Positions 1-6,689 of a DNA stretch of 8,107 bases are shown here, one piece after another (within the stretch, counting starts at the first letter, position 1; each line of letters starts with the position of its first letter). The position numbers and the translations under genes are program-made. Location: positions 1-8,107 of the forward strand of contig JAJYRV010000076.1 in assembly GCA_021793935.1 (NCBI GenBank), written 5' to 3'. The notes under the pieces were generated by a model. That model did not search any database, was not told where the DNA came from, and saw nothing but the letters and a program-made list of their open reading frames with translations. Origin of the DNA: Actinomycetes bacterium. GTDB taxonomy: Bacteria; Actinomycetota; Actinomycetes; Actinomycetales; Beutenbergiaceae.

Positions 1-918
1 CAACGTCATCGCTCGCCCATCACGCAGGGCTTCGGCGGGGTCGACGTCGCCCTTGCCGGCCGCCGCGAGCATGTGGCGCGCGAGTGCCACGGTGAGTTCC
101 ACGACGTCCCCGGGCCCTCCCCCGGCGAGCACCTCGACCGATTCCCGCACCTCGAGCCCGTTGCCCACGGTCCGCCCGAGCGGGGTGCGCATGTTCGTGA
201 TGAGCGCGCTGGTGGCCACGCCGGCGTCGGTGCCGAGGTCGACCATCGTGCGGGCGAGTTCGCGGGCGTCGTCGAGGTGCTTCATGAACGCCCCGGAGCC
301 GACCTTGACGTCGAGCACGAGTGCGCCGGTGCCCTCGGCGATCTTCTTGGACATGATCGAGGAGGCGATGAGCGGGATGGCTTCGACGGTGCCGGTGACG
401 TCGCGCAGGGCGTACAGTTTCCGGTCCGCTGGCGCGAGGCCGGAGCCGGCCTGGCAGATGACGGCGCCGACGTCGGCGAGTTGGGTCATCATTTCCTCGT
501 TGCTCAGCGCCGCGCGCCACCCGGGGATCGCTTCCATCTTGTCCAGGGTGCCCCCGGTGTGGCCCAGGCCCCGCCCGGAGAGTTGGGGCACGGCCACCCC
601 GTGCGCGGCGACGAGCGGGGCGAGAGGCAGGGTGATCTTGTCCCCCACCCCGCCGGTGGAGTGCTTATCTGCGGTCGGCGCATCGAGGGCGCCGAAGCTC
701 ATCCGTTCGCCGGAGTCGATCATCGCGGTGGTCCAGCGGGAGATCTCGCGGCGGTTCATCCCGTTGAGGAGGATCGCCATCGCGAGGGCGGACATCTGCT
801 CCTCGGCGACCACTTCGCGGGTGTAGGCGTCGATGACCCAGTCGATCTGCGCATCGCTGAGCTCGCGGGAGTCCCGCTTCGCAGCGATGATCTCTACGGC
901 GTCGAATGCTTCCACCAT
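1..918 (-). CDS. deoA: Thymidine phosphorylase, N-terminal 306 residues (cut by window edge)
   Basis: Catalyses reversible phosphorolysis of thymidine (and deoxyuridine) to the base plus 2-deoxyribose 1-phosphate in the cytoplasm. The frame starts at ATG 918-916 (MVEAFDAVEI) and stays open to base 1. Family blocks seen: KHSTGGVGDK at residues 85-94 (glycine-rich phosphate-binding segment), SGRGLGHTGGTLDKMEAIPG at about 114-133, LAPADRKLYALRDVTGT at 161-177 and VLDVKVGSGAFMK at 201-213. R172, S187 and K191 line up with the substrate-binding Arg171, Ser186 and Lys190 of the E. coli enzyme. Family members are about 430-440 residues, so roughly the last third lies outside the window. An AAGGAG ribosome binding site at 925-930, 6 bases upstream, supports the start. 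The gene begins 15 bases after the cytidine deaminase stop. The alternative, a pyrimidine-nucleoside phosphorylase (Pdp) that also takes uridine, belongs to the same family and cannot be excluded by eye. Confidence 0.95.
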   Translation of the reverse strand, partial: MVEAFDAVEIIAAKRDSRELSDAQIDWVIDAYTREVVAEEQMSALAMAILLNGMNRREISRWTTAMIDSGERMSFGALDAPTADKHSTGGVGDKITLPLAPLVAAHGVAVPQLSGRGLGHTGGTLDKMEAIPGWRAALSNEEMMTQLADVGAVICQAGSGLAPADRKLYALRDVTGTVEAIPLIASSIMSKKIAEGTGALVLDVKVGSGAFMKHLDDARELARTMVDLGTDAGVATSALITNMRTPLGRTVGNGLEVRESVEVLAGGGPGDVVELTVALARHMLAAAGKGDVDPAEALRDGRAMTL

Positions 919-933
919 GTACTTCTCCTTGCT

Positions 934-1335
934 CTACGGTTGCACCGTTGCGAGGTCCTCGGGGCCGAACGCATCGGGCAGGACCTGGGTCATCGGTTTG
1001 ATTCCGGAGACGGTCTCCACCAACAGGTCGGGCCCACCATGCTCCCATAACAACTGCCGGCACCGGCCGCAGGGCATGATCACCTCGCCGTTGGCGTTGC
1101 AGCACGTGAACGCGACGAGGCGCCCGCCGCCGCCGGTGACGAGGGCGGAGACGAGCGAGCATTCCGCGCACAGGGTGACGCCGTAGGCGGCGTTCTCGAT
1201 GTTGCAACCGACGATGATCTCGCCGGAGTCGGTGAGCGCCGCCGCCCCGACCGGATAGTTGGAGTAGGGCACGTAGGCGTTCTGGACGATGTCGCGGGCG
1301 GCGCGTCGAAGCGCGTCCCAATCGATCGTGGCCAT
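934..1335 (-). CDS. cdd: Cytidine deaminase, homotetrameric short form
   Basis: Zinc enzyme that deaminates cytidine and deoxycytidine to uridine and deoxyuridine, supplying substrate for the phosphorylase encoded next. The 133-residue protein has the usual length of the short, tetrameric class. Zinc ligands are C56 in the LCAECS motif and C89 and C92 in PCGRC, with E58 as the catalytic acid; N45 and E47 in CNIENA correspond to the substrate-binding NxE pair. The YVPYSNYPVGAA segment (21-32) is also typical. The ATG at 1335-1333 is chosen because AGGAGG sits at 1340-1345, 4 bases upstream, and the homologous region starts at once; the frame is open further upstream but that extension overlaps the permease and has no family likeness. 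It starts 19 bases after the permease stop. All catalytic residues are present, so it should be active. Confidence 0.96.
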   Translation of the reverse strand: MATIDWDALRRAARDIVQNAYVPYSNYPVGAAALTDSGEIIVGCNIENAAYGVTLCAECSLVSALVTGGGGRLVAFTCCNANGEVIMPCGRCRQLLWEHGGPDLLVETVSGIKPMTQVLPDAFGPEDLATVQP

Positions 1336-1339
1336 GGAA

Positions 1340-1345
1340 CCTCCT
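1340..1345 (-). promoter_or_regulatory. Ribosome binding site that fixes the cdd start
   Basis: The perfect AGGAGG reads on the minus strand 4 bases before ATG 1335. It decides between this start and a longer in-frame candidate at 1455 that would overlap the permease by about 100 bases. The spacing is a little short, but no other start has a comparable site. Confidence 0.75.
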
Positions 1346-1354
1346 GGTTGGGGT

Positions 1355-2635
1355 CTAGTCCGGTGGGTAGGGCTTGCCCTCGGCCGCGGGGGGCCGGAAT
1401 CTTCCGACCACGCCGGCGACGGCGAAGATCGTCGCGAGGTAGGGCAGCATCGCAAGTAGCTCCGAGGGCACGACCGAGCCGATGTTCCCCAGGACCCGCC
1501 GGAGGGAGTCGAAGAACCCGAACAACACCGCCGCAGCGAGCGCGCCCGTGGGGTTCCACCGGCCGAGGATCATCGCGGCGAGGGCGATATAGCCGCGCCC
1601 CTGGGTAGCTTCCTTCGTGAACGCGAGCCCCGCGGAGACGATCGCCGCGCCACCGAAGCCGGCCACCGCCCCGCCGAACAGGATGTTCCGGTAGCGGGTG
1701 CGGTTGACCTTGATCCCCACGGTGTCGGCCGCCTTGGGGTGCTCCCCGACCGAGCGCATCCGCAGGCCCCACCGGGAGCGGAAGATCATGAACTGCAGCG
1801 CGAAGACCCCCACGATCATCGTGTACACGATGACGTTCTGGTTGAACAGGGCCTGGCCGATGACGGGAATGTCCGCGAGCAGCGGGATCCGCCACGCGCC
1901 CACCGCCGGTGGGGTGCGCAGGGACTGGTTCTGGGTGAGCACCGTGGAGAACAGGTAGTTGGTGAGCCCGAGCACGAGCACGTTGAGCACGACCCCGACG
2001 ATGATCTGATCGACCCGATATTTGATCGTGAACACCGCGAGGAGCACGCTCACGAGCGCACCCGCGATGGGCGCGGCGATGAGGCCGATATAGAAATTGC
2101 CCGTGGCCGCGCCGATGATCGCCGTCATGAATGCGCCCGCGAGCAGTTGGCCCTCGATGGCGATGTTGATCGTTCCCGAGCGTTCGCACAGCACCCCGGC
2201 GAGCGCGCCGAAGCACAGCGGGAGCGAGGCGGTCACCGTTGTCGCGAGGAGGAACGGCACGGCGAGGCCGTAGTCGTTGCCGGCGATCACCCACACGAGC
2301 ATCGCGAGCACCACCGCGACCCCGTAGCCGATGACGACCCACTTGGGCAGTTTGCGCCGGTTGAGGGCGATCCAGAACGCGGCGAGCGCGAGCAGCAGGG
2401 CGAGCGCCATGAGCAGCAGGGCCGCACCCTTGCTCGGCACGGTGAGGTTGGGCAGTTGGAACGTGTCTCGGCGCGTGTCGGACAGGACGAAGGTCGATTC
2501 TCCGCCGGGGCCGAACAGGGTGAACAGGATGAGCCCGACGACGGCGATCGCCGCCAGGATGATCGGGGTTCGGATGGCGAGCCTCGTCTTGGTGGATTCC
2601 ACTTCTTCATCCACATCGAGGGCGGGCGCGCTCAT
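1355..2635 (-). CDS. ABC nucleoside transporter permease (second subunit, NupQ-like)
   Basis: Membrane subunit of a BMP-type nucleoside ABC importer, BPD_transp_2 family, 426 residues. A short acidic cytoplasmic N-terminus is followed by a first hydrophobic segment at about 23-41, a polar stretch, segments at about 70-91 and 100-118, then the conserved core from about 125 to 410. Core motifs are ERSGTINIAIEGQLLAGAF (151-169), VDQIIVGVVLN (208-218), the ATPase-coupling loop SVGEHPKAADTVGI (295-308) and GRGYIALAAMILGRWNP (346-362). The ATG at 2635-2633 overlaps the TGA of the upstream permease in ATGA and has AAGGAGG 7 bases upstream (2643-2649). An open frame runs further upstream to 3523 but lies across the other permease gene, so it is not used. 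It resembles B. subtilis NupQ more than NupP, and pairs with the other permease to form a heterodimeric channel. Substrate is inferred from context. Confidence 0.93.
   Translation of the reverse strand: MSAPALDVDEEVESTKTRLAIRTPIILAAIAVVGLILFTLFGPGGESTFVLSDTRRDTFQLPNLTVPSKGAALLLMALALLLALAAFWIALNRRKLPKWVVIGYGVAVVLAMLVWVIAGNDYGLAVPFLLATTVTASLPLCFGALAGVLCERSGTINIAIEGQLLAGAFMTAIIGAATGNFYIGLIAAPIAGALVSVLLAVFTIKYRVDQIIVGVVLNVLVLGLTNYLFSTVLTQNQSLRTPPAVGAWRIPLLADIPVIGQALFNQNVIVYTMIVGVFALQFMIFRSRWGLRMRSVGEHPKAADTVGIKVNRTRYRNILFGGAVAGFGGAAIVSAGLAFTKEATQGRGYIALAAMILGRWNPTGALAAAVLFGFFDSLRRVLGNIGSVVPSELLAMLPYLATIFAVAGVVGRFRPPAAEGKPYPPD
2632..2635 (-). other. ATGA stop-start overlap between the two permeases
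   Basis: The TGA of the upstream permease (2634-2632) and the ATG of the downstream permease (2635-2633) share bases as ATGA. Together with the AAGGAGG at 2643-2649 this is the usual layout for translational coupling, which keeps the two halves of the channel at equal levels. Confidence 0.85.
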
Positions 2636-3873
2636 GCCACCACCTCCTTCACGGGCGTGTACCCCGTCTTCGGTAGAACGAAAATTGTCCGGACCAATCC
2701 CGGTGCGGCGATGAAGAGCACGATCACGGCTTGGATGACGAGCACGATGTCGATCGGGGTCTTCGCCATTGTTTGCATGAACGGCGCCCCGGCGCGGAGC
2801 GCCCCGAAGAGCAACGCCGCCCACACCGTTCCCAGCGGTCGGGATTTGCCGAGCAGCGCCACGGTGATCGCGTCGAACCCGATGGACCCGGCGGAGGACT
2901 CCACGAAGGTCCGGTTCGTTCCGAGCACCACCGAGGCCCCGCCGAGCCCGGCGAGGACTCCCGCCACGCCCAGGACCCACACGTACACCATGTTCACGTT
3001 GATGCCGGCGGTCCGGGCGGCGTCCGGGTTCGCCCCCACCGCCCGGAACTTGAACCCGAGGGTGGAGCGTTCCATCAGCCACCACACGCCGAGGGCCGCG
3101 AGCAGCGCGAGCACGAACCCGAGGTGGAGCCGGAACGGTTCGGGGAGCAACCGGGGCAGCATCGCGTTGTCCGCCACGGGCGGCGTGATCGGCTGCGCGG
3201 CCCCCTCGCGCATGAACTGGGTCGTGAGCAGGTAGGCGGCGAGCCACGTGGCGATCCAGTTGAGCATGATCGTCACGATCACCTCGTTCGCGCCGGTCTT
3301 CGCCTTGAGATAACCCGCGATGCCCGCCCAGATCCCCCCGATGAGGATCGAACCGGCGAGGGCGGCGAGGAGGAGGAGCGCACCGGGCAGGCTCGCTTTG
3401 AAACCGATGATCGCCGCGACCCCCGCGCCCATGAGCACCTGCCCCTGGGCACCGATGTTGAACATCCCGGCGCGGAAGCCGATCCCCAGCCCCAACCCGG
3501 CGAACAGTAGCGGGGTCGCCCACACCATCGTCTCGGTGAGCGGGCGGATCATGTTCGTGAACGACTTCGCCTCGTAATTGAACACCGCGCCTTGGAACAG
3601 CGCCACGTAGGAGCGCTTGATCGCGTCCGCGGCGTACCAGAGCATGTCGTAGGGGCGGGCGAAGAAGTACGACGACGCCGCTCGGGTCTTCTCGTCGGCG
3701 GCGACGATGAGGATCCCGGAGATGACCAGCGCCCCCACGATGGCAAGGAGCGTGACAAGCCAGCTCGAGCGCAGCATCTGCTGCAGCAGGTTCGGGTGCG
3801 CGGCTTCTTGGAGGCGGTTGCCGTCCTCTTCCGGCGTGGGGGTTTCGCTCACGTTGGATTCCTTCTCGCTCAC
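2632..3873 (-). CDS. ABC nucleoside transporter permease (first subunit, NupP-like)
   Basis: First membrane subunit of the nucleoside importer, 413 residues, BPD_transp_2 family. An acidic, disordered-looking N-terminus (residues 1-25) leads into a hydrophobic segment at about 39-58, then a polar stretch with FARPYDMLWYAADAIKRSYVALFQGA (71-96), typical of this subunit. The core carries FRAGMFNIGAQGQVLMGA (133-150), GANEVIVTIMLNWIA (194-208), the coupling loop AVGANPDAARTAGI (278-291) and IGFDAITVALLGKSRPLG (331-348). The start is GTG 3873-3871, overlapping the ATPase stop in GTGA, with GGAGG 7 bases upstream (3881-3885). A second in-frame GTG lies at codon 8, without an equally good site. Its stop overlaps the start of the next permease in ATGA. 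The two permeases are clearly different proteins, not a recent duplication. Confidence 0.94.
   Translation of the reverse strand: MSEKESNVSETPTPEEDGNRLQEAAHPNLLQQMLRSSWLVTLLAIVGALVISGILIVAADEKTRAASSYFFARPYDMLWYAADAIKRSYVALFQGAVFNYEAKSFTNMIRPLTETMVWATPLLFAGLGLGIGFRAGMFNIGAQGQVLMGAGVAAIIGFKASLPGALLLLAALAGSILIGGIWAGIAGYLKAKTGANEVIVTIMLNWIATWLAAYLLTTQFMREGAAQPITPPVADNAMLPRLLPEPFRLHLGFVLALLAALGVWWLMERSTLGFKFRAVGANPDAARTAGINVNMVYVWVLGVAGVLAGLGGASVVLGTNRTFVESSAGSIGFDAITVALLGKSRPLGTVWAALLFGALRAGAPFMQTMAKTPIDIVLVIQAVIVLFIAAPGLVRTIFVLPKTGYTPVKEVVA
3870..3873 (-). other. GTGA stop-start overlap between ATPase and first permease
   Basis: The ATPase TGA stop (3872-3870) and the permease GTG start (3873-3871) overlap as GTGA. 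A GGAGG 7 bases before the GTG lies inside the end of the ATPase gene. The arrangement suggests coupled translation of ATPase and membrane subunit. Confidence 0.8.
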
Positions 3874-5432
3874 TCGTCAGCCTCCGCCTCGTGCATGATG
3901 GTCGGATTCTCCTCGGCGTGGCTCTGCGCCTCGTCGAGCGGGACCCCCGCCATCATCAATCCCAGGACGTCGCGGTCGGTGTCGCCGGGAACGATGCCGA
4001 CGATTTGCCCGCGGTACATCACCGCGATCCGGTCCGCGAGCGCGGAGACCTCGTCCAGCTCGGTGGAGACGATGATCACCGGGGTGCCGGAATCGCGTTC
4101 GGAAACGATCCGCTTGTGCACGAATTCGATCGAGCCGACGTCCAGCCCGCGGGTGGGTTGGGAGGCGATGAGGAGTTTCAGTGGCCGGGACATCTCTCGG
4201 GCGAGCACGACCTTCTGTTGGTTCCCGCCGGACAGGGAGCTGATCGGTTGATGGATCGATTGGGTCCGCACATCGAACTCTTTGCGGTTCTGTTCCGAGT
4301 GCTCATAGATCTTCGGCAGGTTGAGCGCGAGCCCGCGGGCGAAGGGCGGCTGGTCGTGCTGATCGAGGACCATGTTCTCCGCGACCGTGAAGCTCGCGAT
4401 CAGCCCGTCGGTGGAGCGGTCCTCCGGGACGAAGCCGACCCCCGAGTTGAGCACGTCCTTCACCGTCTTGCCGAGCAGTTCCGTTCCGTCCAGGCGGACG
4501 CTTCCCGAGGCGGCGGTGCGCAGCCCCAGGATCGTCTCCACAAGTTCCGTCTGGCCGTTTCCCTGCACGCCGGCGACCGCGAGGATCTCACCGCCGTTGA
4601 CGTGGAACGAGACGTCATCGACGACCGTGTTCTCCGCCGAATCGAGCACCGACAGCCCGCGCACGCGGATCTGCTGGTCATTCGGCTCCGGCTCGGATTT
4701 CTCCACTCCCAGGTTGACGGCGCGGCCCACCATGAGCGAAGCAAGTTCGGTCTCCGTTGCCGTGGGTTCGGCCGCGCCCACGACCCGTCCACGCCGGATC
4801 ACGGTGATTTCATCGGCGACGGCACGGACCTCGCGAAGTTTGTGAGTGATGAACGCGATCGAGGTACCCGCGTCCCGCAGTTGCCGCATCGTCTCGATGA
4901 GTTCATCGGTTTCTTGCGGGGTGAGCACGGCGGTGGGTTCGTCCAGGATGAGGACCTGGGCGTCCCGGGAGAGCGCCTTGATGATCTCCACCCGCTGCTG
5001 CACCCCGACGGGAAGGTCTTCGATATACGCGTCGGGGTCGACCTCGAACCCGAACCGCGCCGAGATGTCCCGGACGAGTTTGCGGGCCTCCGCGAGGGAG
5101 ATGACCCCGCCGAACCCGGTCGGCTCGTGCCCGAGGACGACGTTTTCCGCCACGGTGAAGACCGGCACCAACATGAAGTGCTGGTGCACCATTCCGATCC
5201 CGGCGGCCATCGCCGCCCCCGGCCCGGAGAAGCTCACGACCTCGTCGTCGATGAGGATCTCCCCGTCGTCGGGTTGATAGAGCCCGTAGATACAGTTCAT
5301 CAGGGTGCTCTTGCCCGCACCGTTCTCGCCCAACAGCGCGTGGATGGTGCCCGGGGTGAACGTCACGTCGATGTGATCATTCGCCACGAAGGAACCAAAC
5401 CGCTTCGTCAGGCCTCGCAGCTCGAGTTTCAC
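3870..5432 (-). CDS. Double-domain ABC ATPase of nucleoside importer (NupO-like)
   Basis: Energises nucleoside uptake; 520 residues with two nucleotide-binding domains in tandem, as in sugar/nucleoside (RbsA/NupO-type) importers. Domain 1: Walker A GENGAGKST (35-43), Q-loop around MVHQHFMLVP (81-90), a divergent signature PVGVQQRVEI (141-150), Walker B LILDEPTA (161-168) and switch His197. Domain 2: Walker A degenerated to GVQGNGQTEL (288-297) without the GKS/T core, a PEDRSTDGL loop (336-344), a good signature LSGGNQQK (400-407), and a Walker B with Gln in place of the catalytic Glu (LLIASQPTRGLD, 420-431). Such asymmetry is known for this subfamily. Start is GTG 5432-5430: it is the only candidate, since an in-frame stop lies at 5474-5472 and no other start codon lies between; the ribosome binding site is unusually far away. 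A highly acidic tail follows residue 500. The two permeases follow by overlap. Confidence 0.95.
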   Translation of the reverse strand: MKLELRGLTKRFGSFVANDHIDVTFTPGTIHALLGENGAGKSTLMNCIYGLYQPDDGEILIDDEVVSFSGPGAAMAAGIGMVHQHFMLVPVFTVAENVVLGHEPTGFGGVISLAEARKLVRDISARFGFEVDPDAYIEDLPVGVQQRVEIIKALSRDAQVLILDEPTAVLTPQETDELIETMRQLRDAGTSIAFITHKLREVRAVADEITVIRRGRVVGAAEPTATETELASLMVGRAVNLGVEKSEPEPNDQQIRVRGLSVLDSAENTVVDDVSFHVNGGEILAVAGVQGNGQTELVETILGLRTAASGSVRLDGTELLGKTVKDVLNSGVGFVPEDRSTDGLIASFTVAENMVLDQHDQPPFARGLALNLPKIYEHSEQNRKEFDVRTQSIHQPISSLSGGNQQKVVLAREMSRPLKLLIASQPTRGLDVGSIEFVHKRIVSERDSGTPVIIVSTELDEVSALADRIAVMYRGQIVGIVPGDTDRDVLGLMMAGVPLDEAQSHAEENPTIMHEAEADE

Positions 5433-5444
5433 GAAATCAAAAGA

Positions 5445-5452
5445 CCTTTCCC
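5445..5452 (-). promoter_or_regulatory. Distant ribosome binding site of the ATPase gene
   Basis: GGGAAAGG on the minus strand is the only purine-rich site before the GTG at 5432, with 12 bases between them instead of the usual 5-9. The start itself is secure because the frame is closed 42 bases upstream by TAA. Initiation may therefore be weak, or may rely on structure in the leader. Confidence 0.5.
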
Positions 5453-5479
5453 GAACTGATCGATTGTCCGATTAGTGCC

Positions 5480-5495
5480 CGGCGCACATGCGCCG
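5480..5495. promoter_or_regulatory. 16-bp palindrome in the ATPase leader, candidate operator
   Basis: CGGCGCACATGCGCCG has 7-base arms that are perfect reverse complements around a central CA. It lies about 48 bases before the ATPase GTG, between the hairpin behind the lipoprotein gene and the start. Its symmetry and size suit a dimeric repressor or activator; in RNA the two-base loop must open a little to fold. No regulator gene is visible, and no clear -10/-35 pair flanks it, so function is inferred. Confidence 0.4.
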
Positions 5496-5523
5496 TTGAG
5501 TACAACCTAGCGAACTCAGACGA

Positions 5524-5558
5524 CTATGGCCTGGGCAGGTGCGCTGCCCAGGCCATAG
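5524..5558 (-). terminator. Strong intercistronic hairpin after the lipoprotein gene
   Basis: A perfect 15-bp inverted repeat (arms 5524-5538 and 5544-5558, beginning CTATGGCCTGGGCAG) around a 5-base loop. In the direction of transcription it starts 9 bases after the lipoprotein TAG. What follows is TCGTCTGAGTTC, without a real run of T, so it is either a partial terminator of the type common in high-GC bacteria or a barrier that protects the 3' end of the upstream message. Either role would let the binding protein be made in excess over ATPase and permeases. The stem is certain from the sequence; the role is inferred. Confidence 0.75.
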
Positions 5559-5567
5559 CGCTAGCCG

Positions 5568-6689
5568 CTAGTTCTGGCTCGGCGAGGTGACTTCCAGTTC
5601 GCCGGAGACGATCTGCTGCTGAAGGTCCTCGATCTCGGACCGGAGCTCGTCGGGCACTTCGTCTTCGAAGTCGTGGAACGGCGCGAGGCTCACACCCTCG
5701 TTCTCGAGGGTACCCACATAGGGGTCGGAGCTGAACTGGTCGTTCACTGCCGACTCGATCGTGTCGAACACGGACTGGGCGATCTCCTTGACCACGGAGG
5801 TGAGGATGAGGTCCTTGTGGTCCGCGTTCGCGTCTTGCTCGTACCCATCGGAGTCCACCCAGATCACCGAAACACCGTCTTCTTCCGAAGCCGCCTTCAG
5901 CGAACCGGACCCAACGGGCCCCGCGACGGGCAGGATGATGTCGGCGCCCTGGGAGATGAACTGCTGGGTGGTGTTGTAACCGTTCTCCACGTTGGAGAAG
6001 TCGCCGGTTGCGGAACCATCCTGCTTTTCCTTGTCCCACCCGAGCGCCGTCACATCCGCGTCGTTGGCCTCGTTGTAGTGATCGACGCCGTCGACGAACC
6101 CGTCCATGAAGATCGTCACCGAGGGGAACAGTTGTCCGCCATAGGTGGCCACGGTGCCGGTCTCGCTCATGCCCGCGGCGAGGTAGCCGGCGAGGAAACT
6201 CGCTTCCTGGGTGTTGAACACGAGCGGGCGGGCGTTGTCGATCGGGTCGTCGAACTGCTCGTCCACCAGCGCGTAGTAGATGTCCGGGTTGGCCTCGGCG
6301 GACGCGGCGATCGTGTCCTTGAGCGCGAAGCCGACCCCGATGATGAGGTCACATCCTGCTTGGACCTGGGAATCGACGTTGGAGTCGTAGTCGCTCGGGT
6401 CGTTCGACTCCGCCGAGTGGATTTCAACTCCGAGCTCGTCCTCGGCCTTCTTCAGGCCGTTGAATCCGGATTCGTTGAAGGAGGCATCGTCGAATCCACC
6501 CTCGTCAGAAACCATGCAGGCGGTGAAGTCGACCCCTTCTGCCTCTGGGCTATCGCCTTCGCCGCCGTCATCCGTTTCCTGGGTGTCTTCCGGCGCAGGA
6601 TCGTCGCCACCCTCGGGTGGGGCGCCACAGGCCGCGAGACCGAGGGCGAAGATCGCCCCCGTCGCTACCGCATAAATCGACTTCTTCAC
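5568..6689 (-). CDS. BMP/PnrA-like nucleoside-binding lipoprotein
   Basis: Extracytoplasmic substrate-binding protein of the importer, 373 residues, the usual size of the BMP (PnrA-like, NupN) family. Residues 1-20 form a lipoprotein signal: MKKS, a hydrophobic core, and the lipobox LAAC with C21 as the lipidated residue. Residues 22-53 are an acidic Gly/Pro/Asp/Glu linker that tethers the protein. The binding domain starts near residue 54; the segment SDEGGFDDASFNESGFNGLKKA (61-82) is the family's first ligand-binding block, GCDLIIGVGFALKD lies at 112-125, ILPVAGPVGSGSLKAA at 252-267 and VIWVDSDGYEQD at 275-286, the last with acidic residues suited to ribose contact. The start is GTG 6689-6687 with GGGAG 7 bases upstream (6697-6701). 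By hand count the mature chain has 77 Asp/Glu and only 10 Lys/Arg. A purine-nucleoside or other BMP ligand is possible; the deaminase and phosphorylase downstream favour pyrimidine nucleosides. Confidence 0.93.
   Translation of the reverse strand: MKKSIYAVATGAIFALGLAACGAPPEGGDDPAPEDTQETDDGGEGDSPEAEGVDFTACMVSDEGGFDDASFNESGFNGLKKAEDELGVEIHSAESNDPSDYDSNVDSQVQAGCDLIIGVGFALKDTIAASAEANPDIYYALVDEQFDDPIDNARPLVFNTQEASFLAGYLAAGMSETGTVATYGGQLFPSVTIFMDGFVDGVDHYNEANDADVTALGWDKEKQDGSATGDFSNVENGYNTTQQFISQGADIILPVAGPVGSGSLKAASEEDGVSVIWVDSDGYEQDANADHKDLILTSVVKEIAQSVFDTIESAVNDQFSSDPYVGTLENEGVSLAPFHDFEDEVPDELRSEIEDLQQQIVSGELEVTSPSQN

Noticed and set aside
73..1050. A 325-codon plus-strand open frame opposite the phosphorylase and deaminase
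   Set aside because: The minus-strand frame carries all catalytic motifs of two enzymes; the plus-strand frame carries none.
934..1455. A 40-residue N-terminal extension of cytidine deaminase
   Set aside because: The extra residues are a Ser/Pro/Arg-rich shadow of the permease end, while ATG 1335 has AGGAGG before it and gives the normal family length.
1739..3235. A 498-codon plus-strand open frame opposite the permeases
   Set aside because: Its His/Arg/Glu/Asp-rich product is the usual complement of a membrane protein gene and spans two real genes.
1355..3523. A 722-codon open frame ending at the second permease stop
   Set aside because: Its first 296 codons run across the first permease gene in another frame and read as Arg/Gly/Pro-rich nonsense; the ATGA overlap and AAGGAGG at 2643-2649 place the start at 2635.
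3891..5459. A 522-codon open frame on the plus strand, antisense to the ATPase
   Set aside because: It mirrors the real gene's GC-rich third positions, shows no domain, and is rich in His/Arg/Asp/Gly as such mirror frames usually are.
5399..5568. A frameshift or missing gene in the gap between lipoprotein and ATPase
   Set aside because: Both flanking proteins are full length and the gap holds no coding frame of note; it is better explained as regulatory.
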